From positions 356,763 to 420,762 of the forward strand of contig NZ_SLWS01000012.1 of assembly GCF_004345645.1 (NCBI RefSeq): a DNA stretch of 64,000 nt, written 5' to 3'. This document shows positions 24,048 through 32,907 of the stretch, piece by piece. The stretch is from Actinocrispum wychmicini. GTDB lineage: Bacteria > Actinomycetota > Actinomycetes > Mycobacteriales > Pseudonocardiaceae. The notes under the pieces are model-generated. The model searched no databases, was not told where the DNA came from, and saw only the letters and a list, made by a program, of their open reading frames with translations. The position numbers and the translations under genes are program-made. Each line of letters starts with the position of its first letter. Position 1 is the stretch's first letter.

Positions 24048-24776
24048 GTGCCGCAGCGCAACAACGGCAAGGTGGGCGAACCGGGCGACAACATCCGCCC
24101 CTTCCCCGACACGGCCGAAGACTTGGACTCGGGCACCCTGCCCCCGCGGCAGCGTGCCGTGCTCGAGGTGATCCGGGCCTGGGTGGAGCGCGTGGGATAC
24201 CCGCCGAGTGTCCGCGAGATCGGCGAGGCGGTCGGCCTGACCAGCACCTCGTCGGTCGCCTACCAGCTCAAGGCGCTGGAGCGGAAGGGCTACCTGCGCC
24301 GCGACCACAACCGCCCGAGAGCCATCGGTGTGCTCCCGCCGGACGCGGACGCGGCCCAGTTGGCCGGTTCGCAGCTGGGCGGTGAGGACACCCGGGTGCC
24401 GGCCCCGGCGTACGTGCCGGTCCTCGGCCGGATCGCGGCCGGTGGGCCGATCCTGGCCGAGCAGGCGATCGAGGACGTGTTCCCGCTGCCGAAGGAGATC
24501 GTCGGCGAGGGCTCGCTGTTCCTGCTGAAGGTGGCGGGCGACTCGATGATCAACGCGGCGATCGCGGACGACGACTGGGTGGTGGTCCGCCAGCAGTCGG
24601 TGGCGGACAACGGCGAGATCGTCGCGGCCATGATCGACGGCGAGGCCACGGTGAAGACGTACAAGCTGCGCGAGGGCCATGTCTGGCTGCTGCCGCAGAA
24701 CGACGCGTACGAACCGATCCCCGGCGACGAGGCGACGATCCTCGGCAAGGTGGTGGCCGTCCTGCGGCGACTCTGA
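24048..24776 (+). CDS. lexA: SOS repressor LexA
   Basis: A 242-residue self-cleaving repressor of the DNA-damage response. The winged helix-turn-helix is at about 33-95 (PPSVREIGEAVGLTSTSSV), the self-cleavage bond is A131-G132 in GRIAAGGPI, and the serine-lysine dyad is S166 (VAGDSM) and K203 (ATVKTY). RecA on single-stranded DNA triggers cleavage. The GTG start follows AGGAGG at 5 nt. It is divergent from the LysM gene, with two SOS boxes between them, the standard actinobacterial arrangement. The 20-residue N-terminal extension before the DNA-binding domain is common in this order. Confidence 0.98.
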   Translation: MPQRNNGKVGEPGDNIRPFPDTAEDLDSGTLPPRQRAVLEVIRAWVERVGYPPSVREIGEAVGLTSTSSVAYQLKALERKGYLRRDHNRPRAIGVLPPDADAAQLAGSQLGGEDTRVPAPAYVPVLGRIAAGGPILAEQAIEDVFPLPKEIVGEGSLFLLKVAGDSMINAAIADDDWVVVRQQSVADNGEIVAAMIDGEATVKTYKLREGHVWLLPQNDAYEPIPGDEATILGKVVAVLRRL

Positions 24777-24859
24777 ACATCAACTTCTTGGCCCAAGGTG
24801 GGAACCTTCGCGGCCTGGCGTGCGTCTTTCGGGCGAAGATCCACCGAAAGGGGCCCGAG

Positions 24860-26122
24860 ATGGTCGATTTCGCCCAGCTGAGGGACGCGAAACCGGAAAG
24901 CTGGCAGCATGCCGCGGACGACTGGCTGAAACTGGCCAAGGAGGCTGAGCAGTCCGCGCACGACATCTACGCGAACGGCACCGCCGCGCTGAACGAGCAC
25001 TGGACCGACCAGGTGGGCCAGCACGCGGCCCAGCGGCTGAAGGACCTGGCCAACTCGTTCGAGATCGCGGCCGTGGAGATCCGGTCGGTGGTGTCCACGC
25101 TGGACGGGCTGGCCGACGCGGCCAAGCTGGCCCAGCAGTCCTTATACAGTGCCATCGACTACGCCCGGCGCAGCGGGATGGTCGTCGGCGCCGACGGGCA
25201 ACTGACCATGTCCGATCCGCGGGCGATGCACAACGACCCGGGCGCCCAGCAGCTGCATAGCGAGTCGCAGCGGCTGATCGCCGAGGCGGTCGCCGAGGCG
25301 AACCGGATCGACCAGGACGCCTTCGCCGAGCTGGACCGGCTGACCGGCACGGTCGGCCAGACCGACCTGGGCAAGGCGATGAACGAGGACGGGGCGGCCG
25401 CGTCGCAGACCGAGGTCAAGCTGATGGCGGACGCCCTGCCCAAGGGGCAGGACCCGGCGGCCGTCGCGGCGTGGTGGAACGGGCTGACCCCGCTGCAGCA
25501 GGACGAGTTCGCCCGCGCCGTGCCGGTGCAGCTGTACGACCTGAACGGCATCCCGCAGAACGTCAAGGACCAGCTCAAGGGCGACTACGGCTACGACCGG
25601 GTCGAACTGGTCCGCTGGGCGGAGAAGAACTGGAACAACTCGGACATCGACATCTTCGGCAACAACTGCACCCAGTTCGTGTCCACCGGGCTGGAGCACG
25701 CGGGCATGGAGCAGAAGATGAGCTTCTGGTCCGGCACGCTCGACCCGAACGGCTGGGGCCACGGGTGGCAGACCGGCCTGGACTCAGTGGACGGGCACAA
25801 CCACTCGCACACCGCGAGCTGGGCCAGCGCCAACGACAACCGGAACTTCATGGTCAACCACGGCGGTGAGACGATCCCGCTGAACCAGGCCCGCCCCGGC
25901 GACATCCTCTACCTCGAGCAGGCCGGTCCGGGTGGCCCGACCGACCCGGGCAAGGTGCACCACGCCGCGATCGTGACCTCGGTGACGCCGGACGGGGACA
26001 TCCACTACACCCAGCACACCGACTCCCGGCTCAACGTCAGCCTGAACGGCCGCCTGCCGCACAACGAGAACGAGGAAGGCGACCAGAACATCGTGATCGT
26101 CCGGCCGCACCCGAACTACTAA
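24860..26122 (+). CDS. Type VII secretion-type protein with C-terminal amidase domain (toxin-like)
   Basis: A 420-residue protein with no signal peptide. The N-terminal 110 residues are helical and WXG100-like (NEHWTDQVGQHAAQRL at 46-61). A coiled helical middle part follows, then a linker WWNGLTPLQQDEF...LYDLNGIP that matches the linker of actinobacterial polymorphic toxins. From about 235 a cysteine-histidine amidase of the Amidase_6 type follows, with the catalytic region NNCTQFVS (Cys270) and HHAAIVTS (His367-368). It would be exported through an ESX/type VII system and cleave peptide bonds in peptidoglycan. The ATG at 24860 follows AAAGGGG; the frame starts earlier at 24788 without support. 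No dedicated immunity gene is obvious unless the small membrane protein serves as one. Confidence 0.82.
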   Translation: MVDFAQLRDAKPESWQHAADDWLKLAKEAEQSAHDIYANGTAALNEHWTDQVGQHAAQRLKDLANSFEIAAVEIRSVVSTLDGLADAAKLAQQSLYSAIDYARRSGMVVGADGQLTMSDPRAMHNDPGAQQLHSESQRLIAEAVAEANRIDQDAFAELDRLTGTVGQTDLGKAMNEDGAAASQTEVKLMADALPKGQDPAAVAAWWNGLTPLQQDEFARAVPVQLYDLNGIPQNVKDQLKGDYGYDRVELVRWAEKNWNNSDIDIFGNNCTQFVSTGLEHAGMEQKMSFWSGTLDPNGWGHGWQTGLDSVDGHNHSHTASWASANDNRNFMVNHGGETIPLNQARPGDILYLEQAGPGGPTDPGKVHHAAIVTSVTPDGDIHYTQHTDSRLNVSLNGRLPHNENEEGDQNIVIVRPHPNY

Positions 26123-26131
26123 GAGGACTCG

Positions 26132-26440
26132 ATGGACATCGAACCGGGCGGCGTCAGCACCGCCGGCGAGGACCTGTACCAGACCGCGAACACCGCCAAT
26201 GACCACACCAAATCCCTGTTCACGTCCAGTGACACGGCCGCGGGCGACAACCCCGGCTGGGCGTCCGCCGGAGCGTTGACCGGCGTGAAGTCGGCCTGGC
26301 AGGAGCAGTTCGGCAAGCTGATCCAGCAAACCGTGGCGGCCGCCGACGCGCTGAAGGACTCGGCCGGTCAAATCGCCGGCAGCGACCAGGAAGCGAAGTA
26401 CCGGCTCACCCTCGCCATGCACGACCTGACAGGCAAGTGA
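26132..26440 (+). CDS. EspC-like type VII secretion target protein
   Basis: A 102-residue helical-hairpin protein of the ESX secretion-associated EspC type: N-terminal helix with VSTAGEDLYQTA, a turn with NPGWASAGAL, then a helix with SAWQEQFGKLIQQT and a YxxxD-like tail (AKYRLTLAMHD). Such proteins are exported as dimers and often accompany larger T7SS effectors. It begins 9 nt after the amidase gene with AAGAGGA before the ATG, so the two are co-transcribed. No ESX core genes (eccC and others) are in the window, so the secretion machine must be elsewhere. Confidence 0.78.
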   Translation: MDIEPGGVSTAGEDLYQTANTANDHTKSLFTSSDTAAGDNPGWASAGALTGVKSAWQEQFGKLIQQTVAAADALKDSAGQIAGSDQEAKYRLTLAMHDLTGK

Positions 26441-26781
26441 AGACCCTCAGGCTCCCCGCCGTCGCGGTCGGTGGTGTGCTGACCGTCGCCGGAATCGTGC
26501 TGGCGGTCCTGGCCACCCAGGTCAGCACCGACCTGACCAAACAACGCTCCAGCACGTGCAACGGCCTGCTGCCGATGCCGACGTCCGCCTACGTGTTCGG
26601 CTGGACGGCGGTGGCTGCGGCGCTCGTAGCCGTGGTGCTGTTGGTGCTCGGGCGACGCGCCGGAGCCTGGTGGGTCATCACGCTGCTTGTGCTCGCCGTG
26701 CTGGCGTTCCTGTTCGCCGGGTTCGTCACGTACACGGTGTACGGGGACGCGCCGACAGTGCGTCATCTGTGCTCTGGTTGA
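26437..26781 (+). CDS. Small three-helix membrane protein
   Basis: A 114-residue integral membrane protein with predicted helices at about 6-27, 50-71 and 77-101, and a conserved-looking pair of cysteines (STCNGLL and RHLCSG) in the extracytoplasmic loop and tail. Family not recognised. The GTG start overlaps the preceding TGA (GTGA), so it belongs to the amidase/EspC-like operon and may be the membrane immunity or anchoring partner (inference). The 3' end overlaps the convergent NACHT gene by 56 bp. Confidence 0.72.
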   Translation: MKTLRLPAVAVGGVLTVAGIVLAVLATQVSTDLTKQRSSTCNGLLPMPTSAYVFGWTAVAAALVAVVLLVLGRRAGAWWVITLLVLAVLAFLFAGFVTYTVYGDAPTVRHLCSG

Positions 26782-28816
26782 CGAGCCAGGTTTCGAATTC
26801 GCGGTGCCGGAACTGGATCCCGATCCCGGACAGTCGCACCAGGCCGGCCGTGTAGGCCCAGTCGAGGAAACGTGCGGGACGGGGCGGGAGGGTGCGGTTG
26901 ATTCGTCCGAGCAGGACAGCGACAAAGTAGCGTGGCCAGGGCGATGGCCTGAGCGCGAGCCCGATCGCTGGCCCCAACGCCAGCCCGGCCGCGAACCCGG
27001 TCGCGAGGTCGATCACGAGCCCGGCCGCAAGCCCGGTCGGGAGCCCGACGGCGACTGTCACCACAGTGTCATGGGTGATCCCTTGCCGGGCCAGGTCGGA
27101 AGGGGCGCGAATGTACGACGGCCGCAATGCGAGCCCGACCGCGAGCCCGACCGCGAGCCCCGCCCCGATCCCGACCGTTAGCCCGAACTTGAATCCGAAC
27201 CTGGGCCCGAACGCCAACCCGAAGGCCAGCCAGATCATCAGCCCGACCACCAGCCCGCCCACGATCCAGAACGCGACTTGGCTCACGAGGTCACGGCGTC
27301 GGCGTCGAGTACTGAGATCAATCCTGTTCAAGCTGGGCGCCGACGCCGACGCTCGAAGGCCAACCCCTCCGACCAGCAGGACCGACGAGAACAGCCCGTA
27401 CCAAGCTTGCGGCGTATCGGGAGGAAAGCCGACAGCTTCGAGATACGGCAGGCCTATCAGAAGCAGCAACGGCAATGTGACAAGAACTGCCAGCGCAAGG
27501 CCAATGATGTAGCGGGGTGCGCGGGATCCAACCGCGGTCCCGAGCTGATGTAACAGGATGTCGCTGCTGGATCCGGACTGCGGGCTGGTGCGGGCGAGAG
27601 TGATCAGCCACCGTTTGACGCTGTCGGCATCGTGTCTCTCGCCGCGCGGACCCGTATGGTTGGCCACCGCCGCGGGGATCAGACGGCGCAGTAGTTCGGT
27701 GTTGAGTTCGTCCGGGGCGAGTTCGGCCAACTGAGTGTGTGGGTCGCCCTGGCTGGGGTCGGCGAAGGCTGTTCGGCACAAGTAGAGCTGCCAGGGTGAG
27801 CACAGCGCAGTGATGAAAGGGCTCGGGGTGGCGCGGTCGAGGGCGCGGGCAGTTGCCCGCCAGTGTGCGGCGATCCGGGTCGGGTGGGTCGGATCGGGAA
27901 ACAGGTACGTCAGGTATTCGCGGACCGTGGCTGGGGAGAGCGGCTCCAGCATCACGGTGGTGGCGTCTTGTACCGCCTGCGCTGACGCGGTGCCCAGTAG
28001 TTGGTCATAACGCTCGCGGCGGCACGTCAGCACGACCGGATCGGCGGTGGCGTTGAGGGCACGAATCACCGCCGCCGCCCGCAGTGGCGGGGTGTCGTCG
28101 GGGTCCATCTCGTCCAGACCGTCCAGTACGGGCAGGATCCATCCCTGCTTCACGGCGCCCTCAGCGTTGGAACGCGACAGTCCTCTTTGGACCAACTGAG
28201 CGGCCAGCCAGTCGTCCAGCCGTTGCTTGAGAATCCGGTCGCTGACCTGTTCGCCGTCGTCGCCGAGCAGGGAATCGAACGCGGGCAGGCTCAGGCGCAC
28301 GGGCACCCGCGCCTTCGGACCGGGTGCGGTCGGCCGGGTGCGGAGCAGGTCCAGGACCAGGTGCACGGCCAACACTGTCTTGCCCGAGCCCGGTCGGCCC
28401 AGAACCACCAAGCGACCCCGGTCGAGGCGGCCGTAATAGGCGCCGATCTGGGCCAGGTTGCCTTGCCTGTCGCCGCCGTCGTTGCGCCACCGGACCAGGG
28501 CGAGCCGATCGAACCCGACGTTCGCCGGTTGGGGATCTCCCGTCTCGCCCAGCAGTTGGGCCAGTGCCGCGGCTTCTTCCCTGGACAGCTCCTCAGCCAG
28601 GTCCGCCACGGCGGCACCGACCTGATCCCGTCGACTGACCAACGCCGCCCACAAGCCGATCGCCGCGATCGCCAGACCCAGCAGCGACACCGGCAACGCC
28701 AGCACGTTCGCGATCTCCGCGCCCCGCGTGCCCTCGACCCACAGCCGCCAGGTCCCGCCGGCCACCGCGAGCAGCACGCCACCAGCGACCCACCACGACC
28801 GACCAGACAACCGCAT
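26726..28816 (-). CDS. Membrane NACHT-domain ATPase (NLR-like)
   Basis: A 696-residue STAND ATPase. Two N-terminal hydrophobic helices (about 9-25 and 37-60) precede the NACHT domain, whose P-loop is GRPGSGKT (140-147) and extended Walker B is LPVLDGLDEMD (228-238). A helical domain follows to about 430. The C-terminal third is a series of hydrophobic Gly/Leu/Ala segments with repeated GLAxGLA units (about 435-640), encoded by degenerate GCCCGA/GAGCCC repeats in the DNA. This is neither a WD40 nor a leucine-rich repeat sensor, so the recognition part is unusual. Bacterial NACHT proteins include antiphage defence proteins, and actinobacterial ones may be regulators; the role here is unknown. 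It lies in an accessory insertion between lexA and hflX. Confidence 0.87.
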   Translation of the reverse strand: MRLSGRSWWVAGGVLLAVAGGTWRLWVEGTRGAEIANVLALPVSLLGLAIAAIGLWAALVSRRDQVGAAVADLAEELSREEAAALAQLLGETGDPQPANVGFDRLALVRWRNDGGDRQGNLAQIGAYYGRLDRGRLVVLGRPGSGKTVLAVHLVLDLLRTRPTAPGPKARVPVRLSLPAFDSLLGDDGEQVSDRILKQRLDDWLAAQLVQRGLSRSNAEGAVKQGWILPVLDGLDEMDPDDTPPLRAAAVIRALNATADPVVLTCRRERYDQLLGTASAQAVQDATTVMLEPLSPATVREYLTYLFPDPTHPTRIAAHWRATARALDRATPSPFITALCSPWQLYLCRTAFADPSQGDPHTQLAELAPDELNTELLRRLIPAAVANHTGPRGERHDADSVKRWLITLARTSPQSGSSSDILLHQLGTAVGSRAPRYIIGLALAVLVTLPLLLLIGLPYLEAVGFPPDTPQAWYGLFSSVLLVGGVGLRASASAPSLNRIDLSTRRRRRDLVSQVAFWIVGGLVVGLMIWLAFGLAFGPRFGFKFGLTVGIGAGLAVGLAVGLALRPSYIRAPSDLARQGITHDTVVTVAVGLPTGLAAGLVIDLATGFAAGLALGPAIGLALRPSPWPRYFVAVLLGRINRTLPPRPARFLDWAYTAGLVRLSGIGIQFRHREFETWLVNQSTDDALSARPRTPCT

Positions 28817-28900
28817 AGCCGGGTGGTCGCGCCAACGGCCTGGTCCGCTACGCGGATTTCGTCACAACTGGGCACATGTCGCCCAAAAGAGTGAACGGAC

Positions 28901-29920
28901 CTAGCTGCGACGGCGGCTGAGCAGCCGGTAAAGCACGAAGCCACCGACGATCACCGCGGCGCCCACGCCGACGATCGGCCAGAGCGGAAGAGCTGACTTC
29001 TCCGTCGCGGCAGCTGTGCCGCCGCGGTCCTCTGCCTTGTCAGCCGCGGGGTTGACCAGCGCGGTCGCGTTGGCGATCGCGCGGATCGGGGTGCCAACGC
29101 CTTCGGAGGCGGACAGCAATGTGCCGTCCGGTTCGAACGCGATGGCTTCGCCCTGCGGCTCGTTGGGCAACGGGACGCGTACGGGCTGTCGTTTCAACGC
29201 GGCCACGACGTCGCCGTCGGGCGCGCTGTACAGGTACGCGTCGGTGTATGTCCGCAACGCGATGACTGTGCCGTCCGCGCTGACCGCGCCGCCGGTGACC
29301 AGGACTGTGTCGATCGCATGCGGCACCTTGGTCGGGCCGCCTGGGGTTTCCGTGGTCTGGAAGTCCACCGAGGCGACCTGGACCAGCTTGGTGGGTCCCG
29401 GGCTGGTCAGGTTGCCGTCCGGCCGGAAGACCTGGGCGGACCCGAGCGGCGTCTTCGTCACCAGGTACGGCACGCCTTTCTTGTCCAGCAGCAACGCTTC
29501 CGTGTCGTGGGCGCCGTCCGGATACGTCAGGCGGTACAGGGTCGCCTTGCCGTCCTTGGTCAGCGCGTGCAGCGCGATGGTTTCCCGGTTCTTGTTGTTG
29601 TCGCCCGCGTCCTCAAGCCACAGCGTGCCGTCCGGGGCGAGCGCCAGGTCCTCCACGTCGTACGGGTCGGTCTTGTTCGTGATCGTCTTCTCGACCTTGC
29701 AGTTCTTGTCGAGCACGAACACGGTGAGCTTGGTGCCGCCGTCGTTGATCGCGTACATCCGGGTGCCGTCCGACGCCAGCCCGGACAGCTCGTTGATGTT
29801 CTTGTCCGTGACCTTGCAGCGGTCCACCGGATCGGGCGCGGCCGACGCGGCGGGCGCGCACAGGAGAAGCGCGGCCATGCCGCTCACCAGCATGGCCGCG
29901 CCTCGCCTTTGGTCGATCAC
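28901..29920 (-). CDS. Secreted, C-terminally membrane-anchored beta-propeller-like protein
   Basis: A 339-residue exported protein. The GTG at 29920 gives a signal peptide with two arginines and cleavage at ASA; the frame runs upstream to 30133 through a GC-rich intergenic repeat and is not used. The mature part has propeller-like repeats (INELSGLASDGTRMYAINDG, YDVEDLALAPDGTLWLEDAGDN, GEAIAFEPDGTLLSASEG), and a membrane helix near the C terminus is followed by RRRS. The pattern resembles an esterase-like or NHL-type propeller, but no active site can be named. It may be a cell-surface binding protein. Confidence 0.78.
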   Translation of the reverse strand: MIDQRRGAAMLVSGMAALLLCAPAASAAPDPVDRCKVTDKNINELSGLASDGTRMYAINDGGTKLTVFVLDKNCKVEKTITNKTDPYDVEDLALAPDGTLWLEDAGDNNKNRETIALHALTKDGKATLYRLTYPDGAHDTEALLLDKKGVPYLVTKTPLGSAQVFRPDGNLTSPGPTKLVQVASVDFQTTETPGGPTKVPHAIDTVLVTGGAVSADGTVIALRTYTDAYLYSAPDGDVVAALKRQPVRVPLPNEPQGEAIAFEPDGTLLSASEGVGTPIRAIANATALVNPAADKAEDRGGTAAATEKSALPLWPIVGVGAAVIVGGFVLYRLLSRRRS

Positions 29921-29991
29921 AATCGGCAGACCTATCGTGTCGGCGGCAGAACCGTGTCGGGGGTCCGGGGGCGAAGCCCGCCGGGCGGGGT

Positions 29992-30010
29992 CTGGGGGCT
30001 GCGCCCCCAG
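29992..30010. terminator. Hairpin downstream of hflX
   Basis: CTGGGGGC / GCCCCCAG with a TGC loop forms an 8-bp stem about 70 nt past the hflX stop. It is part of a G/C-rich stretch (29960-30060) with further short inverted repeats of the kind widespread between actinomycete genes. Confidence 0.5.
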
Positions 30011-30080
30011 AAAACGCCCGAAGGGTTCCCGGCGAGCGCGCTCCGCGAGCGCACCTCTCCCCAACCCTGAGGTAGACGCC

Positions 30081-31502
30081 TCAGACGGGGGCCCCGTTGC
30101 TCGTGAACTGGCCCAATGCCCCGGCCAGGTCACCGTTCACCCGTGCGTGCAGCTGGGTGCCGTGCTCGGTGTGCCGCTCCGCGAGCACCTCACCCTCGCG
30201 GTGCACCCGGGCCACCAGCTCGCCCCGGCCGTACGGCACCAGGACATCCACCTCCGTGGACGGCCGTGGCAACAGCTCCGCGAGCCGGTCACGCAGCTCG
30301 TCGAGCCCCTCGCCGCTGTGCGCCGAGACGAACACCGCACCGGGCAGCAGGTGCCGCAGCCGGGCGAGCTGCAGCTCGTCCGCCGCGTCGATCTTGTTCA
30401 CCACCAGGACCTCAGGCGGCATGGTCGCGCCGTTGCGCTCCGAGATCTCGCCGAGCACCTCGTGCACCGCGTTGACCTGCCACTCCGGGTTCGGGTCCGC
30501 GCCGTCCACCACATGCAGCAGCAGATCCGCGTCGGCGACCTCGTCCAGCGTGGACCGGAACGCCTCGACCAGCTGGTGCGGCAGGTGCCGGACGAACCCG
30601 ACCGTGTCGGTCAGGGTGTACGTGCGACCGTCCGGGGTCTGCGACCGCCGGGTGGTGGCGTCCAACGTGGCGAACAGCGCGTCCTCGACCAGCACACCCG
30701 CGCCGGTGACGGCGTTGAGCAGGCTGGACTTGCCGGCGTTGGTGTAGCCGGCGATGGCCACGCTGGGCACCTCGTTGGCCAGCCGCCGGCCGCGCTTGGT
30801 GTCCCGCACGTCCGACATGGCCGCGATCTGCCGGCGCAGCTTGGCCACCTTGGCCCGGATCCGCCGCCGGTCGGTCTCCAGCTTGGTCTCACCGGGACCG
30901 CGCAGACCCACGCCGCCGTTGCCGCCGCCCGCCCGGCCACCGGCCTGCCGGGACAGCGACTCACCCCAGCCCCGCAGCCGGGGCAGCAGGTACTGCAGCT
31001 GGGCCAGCTCGACCTGGGCCTTGCCCTCCTTGGACCGCGCGTGCTGCGCGAAGATGTCCAGGATCAGCGCGGTCCGGTCGATCACCTTGACCTTGAGCCG
31101 CTCCTCCAGCTGGCGCAGCTGGCCGGGCGACAGCTCACCGTCGCAGATCACGGTGTCCGCGCCGGTCGCGATCACGGTCTGGCGCAGCTCCTCGACCTTG
31201 CCGGAGCCCACGTACGTGGCCGGGTCCGGCCGCTCCCGGCGCTGGACCATCCCGTCGAGCACGTCCGACCCGGCGGTCTCGGCCAGCCGGGCCAGCTCGG
31301 TGAGCGACGCCTCCGCCTCGGTCGCCGAGCCCTCGGTCCACACCCCGACCAGGACCACCCGTTCCAGCCGGAGCTGTCGGTACTCGACCTCGGTGATGTC
31401 GGTGAGCTCGGTGGACAGTCCGGCCACTCGACGTAGCGCGGAACGGTCCTCGAGTTCAAGCTCCCCAGTCGAGACCATGTCCTCCGCGTAGTCTTCCGTC
31501 AT
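30081..31502 (-). CDS. hflX: Ribosome-associated GTPase HflX
   Basis: A 473-residue GTPase that splits and rescues stalled 70S ribosomes. The N-terminal HflX domain includes PDPATYVGSGKVEELR and the glycine-rich GGRAGGGNGGVGLRGPGETKLE linker region. The GTPase motifs are AGYTNAGKSSLLNA (G1), the TLDATTRR switch, DTVGFV (G3) and NKID (G4). The ATG at 31502 is chosen; a GTG 7 codons upstream is also in frame. Gene order with dapF and miaA follows that of M. tuberculosis Rv2725c-Rv2727c, but an MFS gene has been inserted between hflX and dapF. Confidence 0.95.
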   Translation of the reverse strand: MTEDYAEDMVSTGELELEDRSALRRVAGLSTELTDITEVEYRQLRLERVVLVGVWTEGSATEAEASLTELARLAETAGSDVLDGMVQRRERPDPATYVGSGKVEELRQTVIATGADTVICDGELSPGQLRQLEERLKVKVIDRTALILDIFAQHARSKEGKAQVELAQLQYLLPRLRGWGESLSRQAGGRAGGGNGGVGLRGPGETKLETDRRRIRAKVAKLRRQIAAMSDVRDTKRGRRLANEVPSVAIAGYTNAGKSSLLNAVTGAGVLVEDALFATLDATTRRSQTPDGRTYTLTDTVGFVRHLPHQLVEAFRSTLDEVADADLLLHVVDGADPNPEWQVNAVHEVLGEISERNGATMPPEVLVVNKIDAADELQLARLRHLLPGAVFVSAHSGEGLDELRDRLAELLPRPSTEVDVLVPYGRGELVARVHREGEVLAERHTEHGTQLHARVNGDLAGALGQFTSNGAPV

Positions 31503-31641
31503 TGAGTCGGCCTGTCCTTTCACTCTGTGTCCCGCTGTCGTTTCTCATGGTCGCACGTCGGCGCGAATCCGCCGACTGGTTAACGCGTCCATCTGTATCA
31601 ACGCCTGGGAACCTGTGGACGTTCCCACGTATGGTCATCCG

Positions 31642-32907
31642 GTGTCTCTCCTGCGCCATCGTGATTTCCGCCTGCTCTGGGCCAGTGACTCGATCAGCCA
31701 GTTCGGCACGTTCGTCGGGCAGACCGTGCTGCCGTTGCTGGCGGTCACCGTGCTCGCCGCGACCCCGTTCGAAATGGGCGTGCTGACCGCCGCCGAGACC
31801 GCCGCGTTCCTGCTGATCGGGCTGCCCGCGGGCGCGTGGGTCGACCGGATGCGCCGGCGGCCGTTGATGCTGCGCGCCGACGCGGCGCGAGCGGTGTTGT
31901 TGCTGAGCATCCCGGTGGCGTGGTGGTTCGGGGCGCTCACGTTGGCGCACATGGTCGCCGTCGCGTTCGTGGTGGGGATCTGCACGGTGTTCTTCGACGT
32001 GTCGTACCAGTCGTACCTGCCTACTTTGGTGGGCCGCGAACAACTGTTGGACGGCAACGCGAAACTGCAGGCGAGCCAGTCGGTCGCGCAGGTCAGCGGG
32101 CCCGCCCTCGGCGGCGGCCTGGCGCAGCTGGCCGGCGCGGCCAACGCGACCCTGGTGACCGGGCTGGGCTTCGTCGCCTCGTTCCTCTTCCTGTTCCGGA
32201 TCAAGAAGGTCGAGCCGAGGCCACCACAGCCGGCGGACCGTCGCCTGTGGACGGAGATCGGCGAGGGGCTGCGGTTCGTGTTCGGGAACAAGTCGATCCG
32301 GGCGATCGCGTTGTGCGGCACCACGGCCGGGTTCTTCCTGATGATGGAGACCGCGGTCATGGTGCTGTTCCTGGTCGGCGACATCGGGTTGACCAGCGGC
32401 CTGGTCGGGTTGGTGCTCGCGGCCGGCGGTGTGGGCGGCACGCTCGCCGCGGCGACGGCGAACTGGTGGTACCGCAGGATCGGCAACGCGCGGGCGATCT
32501 GGGTGGCGATCGTGGCCATGGTCCCGTTCGAACTACTGATCCCGTTGGGCCAGCCGGGGTGGGGCGTCCTGGTGACCGCGGTGGGGATGCTCGGGGTCGG
32601 CTACGGCGTGATCGTGCACAACATCGCCCAGGTGAGCTTCCGTCAGTCGATCTGCCCGGACCGGTTGCTCGGCCGGATGAACGCCTCCATGCGCTTCATG
32701 ATCTGGGGTTCGTTCCCGCTCGGCTCGTTCGCGGGCGGTGCCTTGGGCGAGGTGATCGGGGTGCGCGGCACGCTGTGGGTCGCCGCGGTCGGCCTGTCGC
32801 TGTCCGGGGTGTGGGTGATCTTCTCGCCGCTGCGCCGGATGGTCAGTACGCCGACCACCACACCGGATCCAGCCGACCTCGCGCAACCAGCACCGCCGGC
32901 CCAGTGA
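31642..32907 (+). CDS. Major facilitator superfamily transporter
   Basis: A 421-residue membrane transporter with about 10-12 helices, of the multidrug-exporter type found across actinomycetes (N-terminal FRLLWASDSISQFGTFVGQ, AGAWVDRMRRRPLML between helices 2 and 3). Substrate unknown; drug or metabolite efflux is the usual assignment. The GTG at 31642 (VSLLRHRDF) is chosen as start; TATGGT ends 6 nt before it, so the transcript may be leaderless. The 3' end overlaps the convergent dapF gene by 65 bp, an unusually long overlap. Confidence 0.88.
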   Translation: MSLLRHRDFRLLWASDSISQFGTFVGQTVLPLLAVTVLAATPFEMGVLTAAETAAFLLIGLPAGAWVDRMRRRPLMLRADAARAVLLLSIPVAWWFGALTLAHMVAVAFVVGICTVFFDVSYQSYLPTLVGREQLLDGNAKLQASQSVAQVSGPALGGGLAQLAGAANATLVTGLGFVASFLFLFRIKKVEPRPPQPADRRLWTEIGEGLRFVFGNKSIRAIALCGTTAGFFLMMETAVMVLFLVGDIGLTSGLVGLVLAAGGVGGTLAAATANWWYRRIGNARAIWVAIVAMVPFELLIPLGQPGWGVLVTAVGMLGVGYGVIVHNIAQVSFRQSICPDRLLGRMNASMRFMIWGSFPLGSFAGGALGEVIGVRGTLWVAAVGLSLSGVWVIFSPLRRMVSTPTTTPDPADLAQPAPPAQ

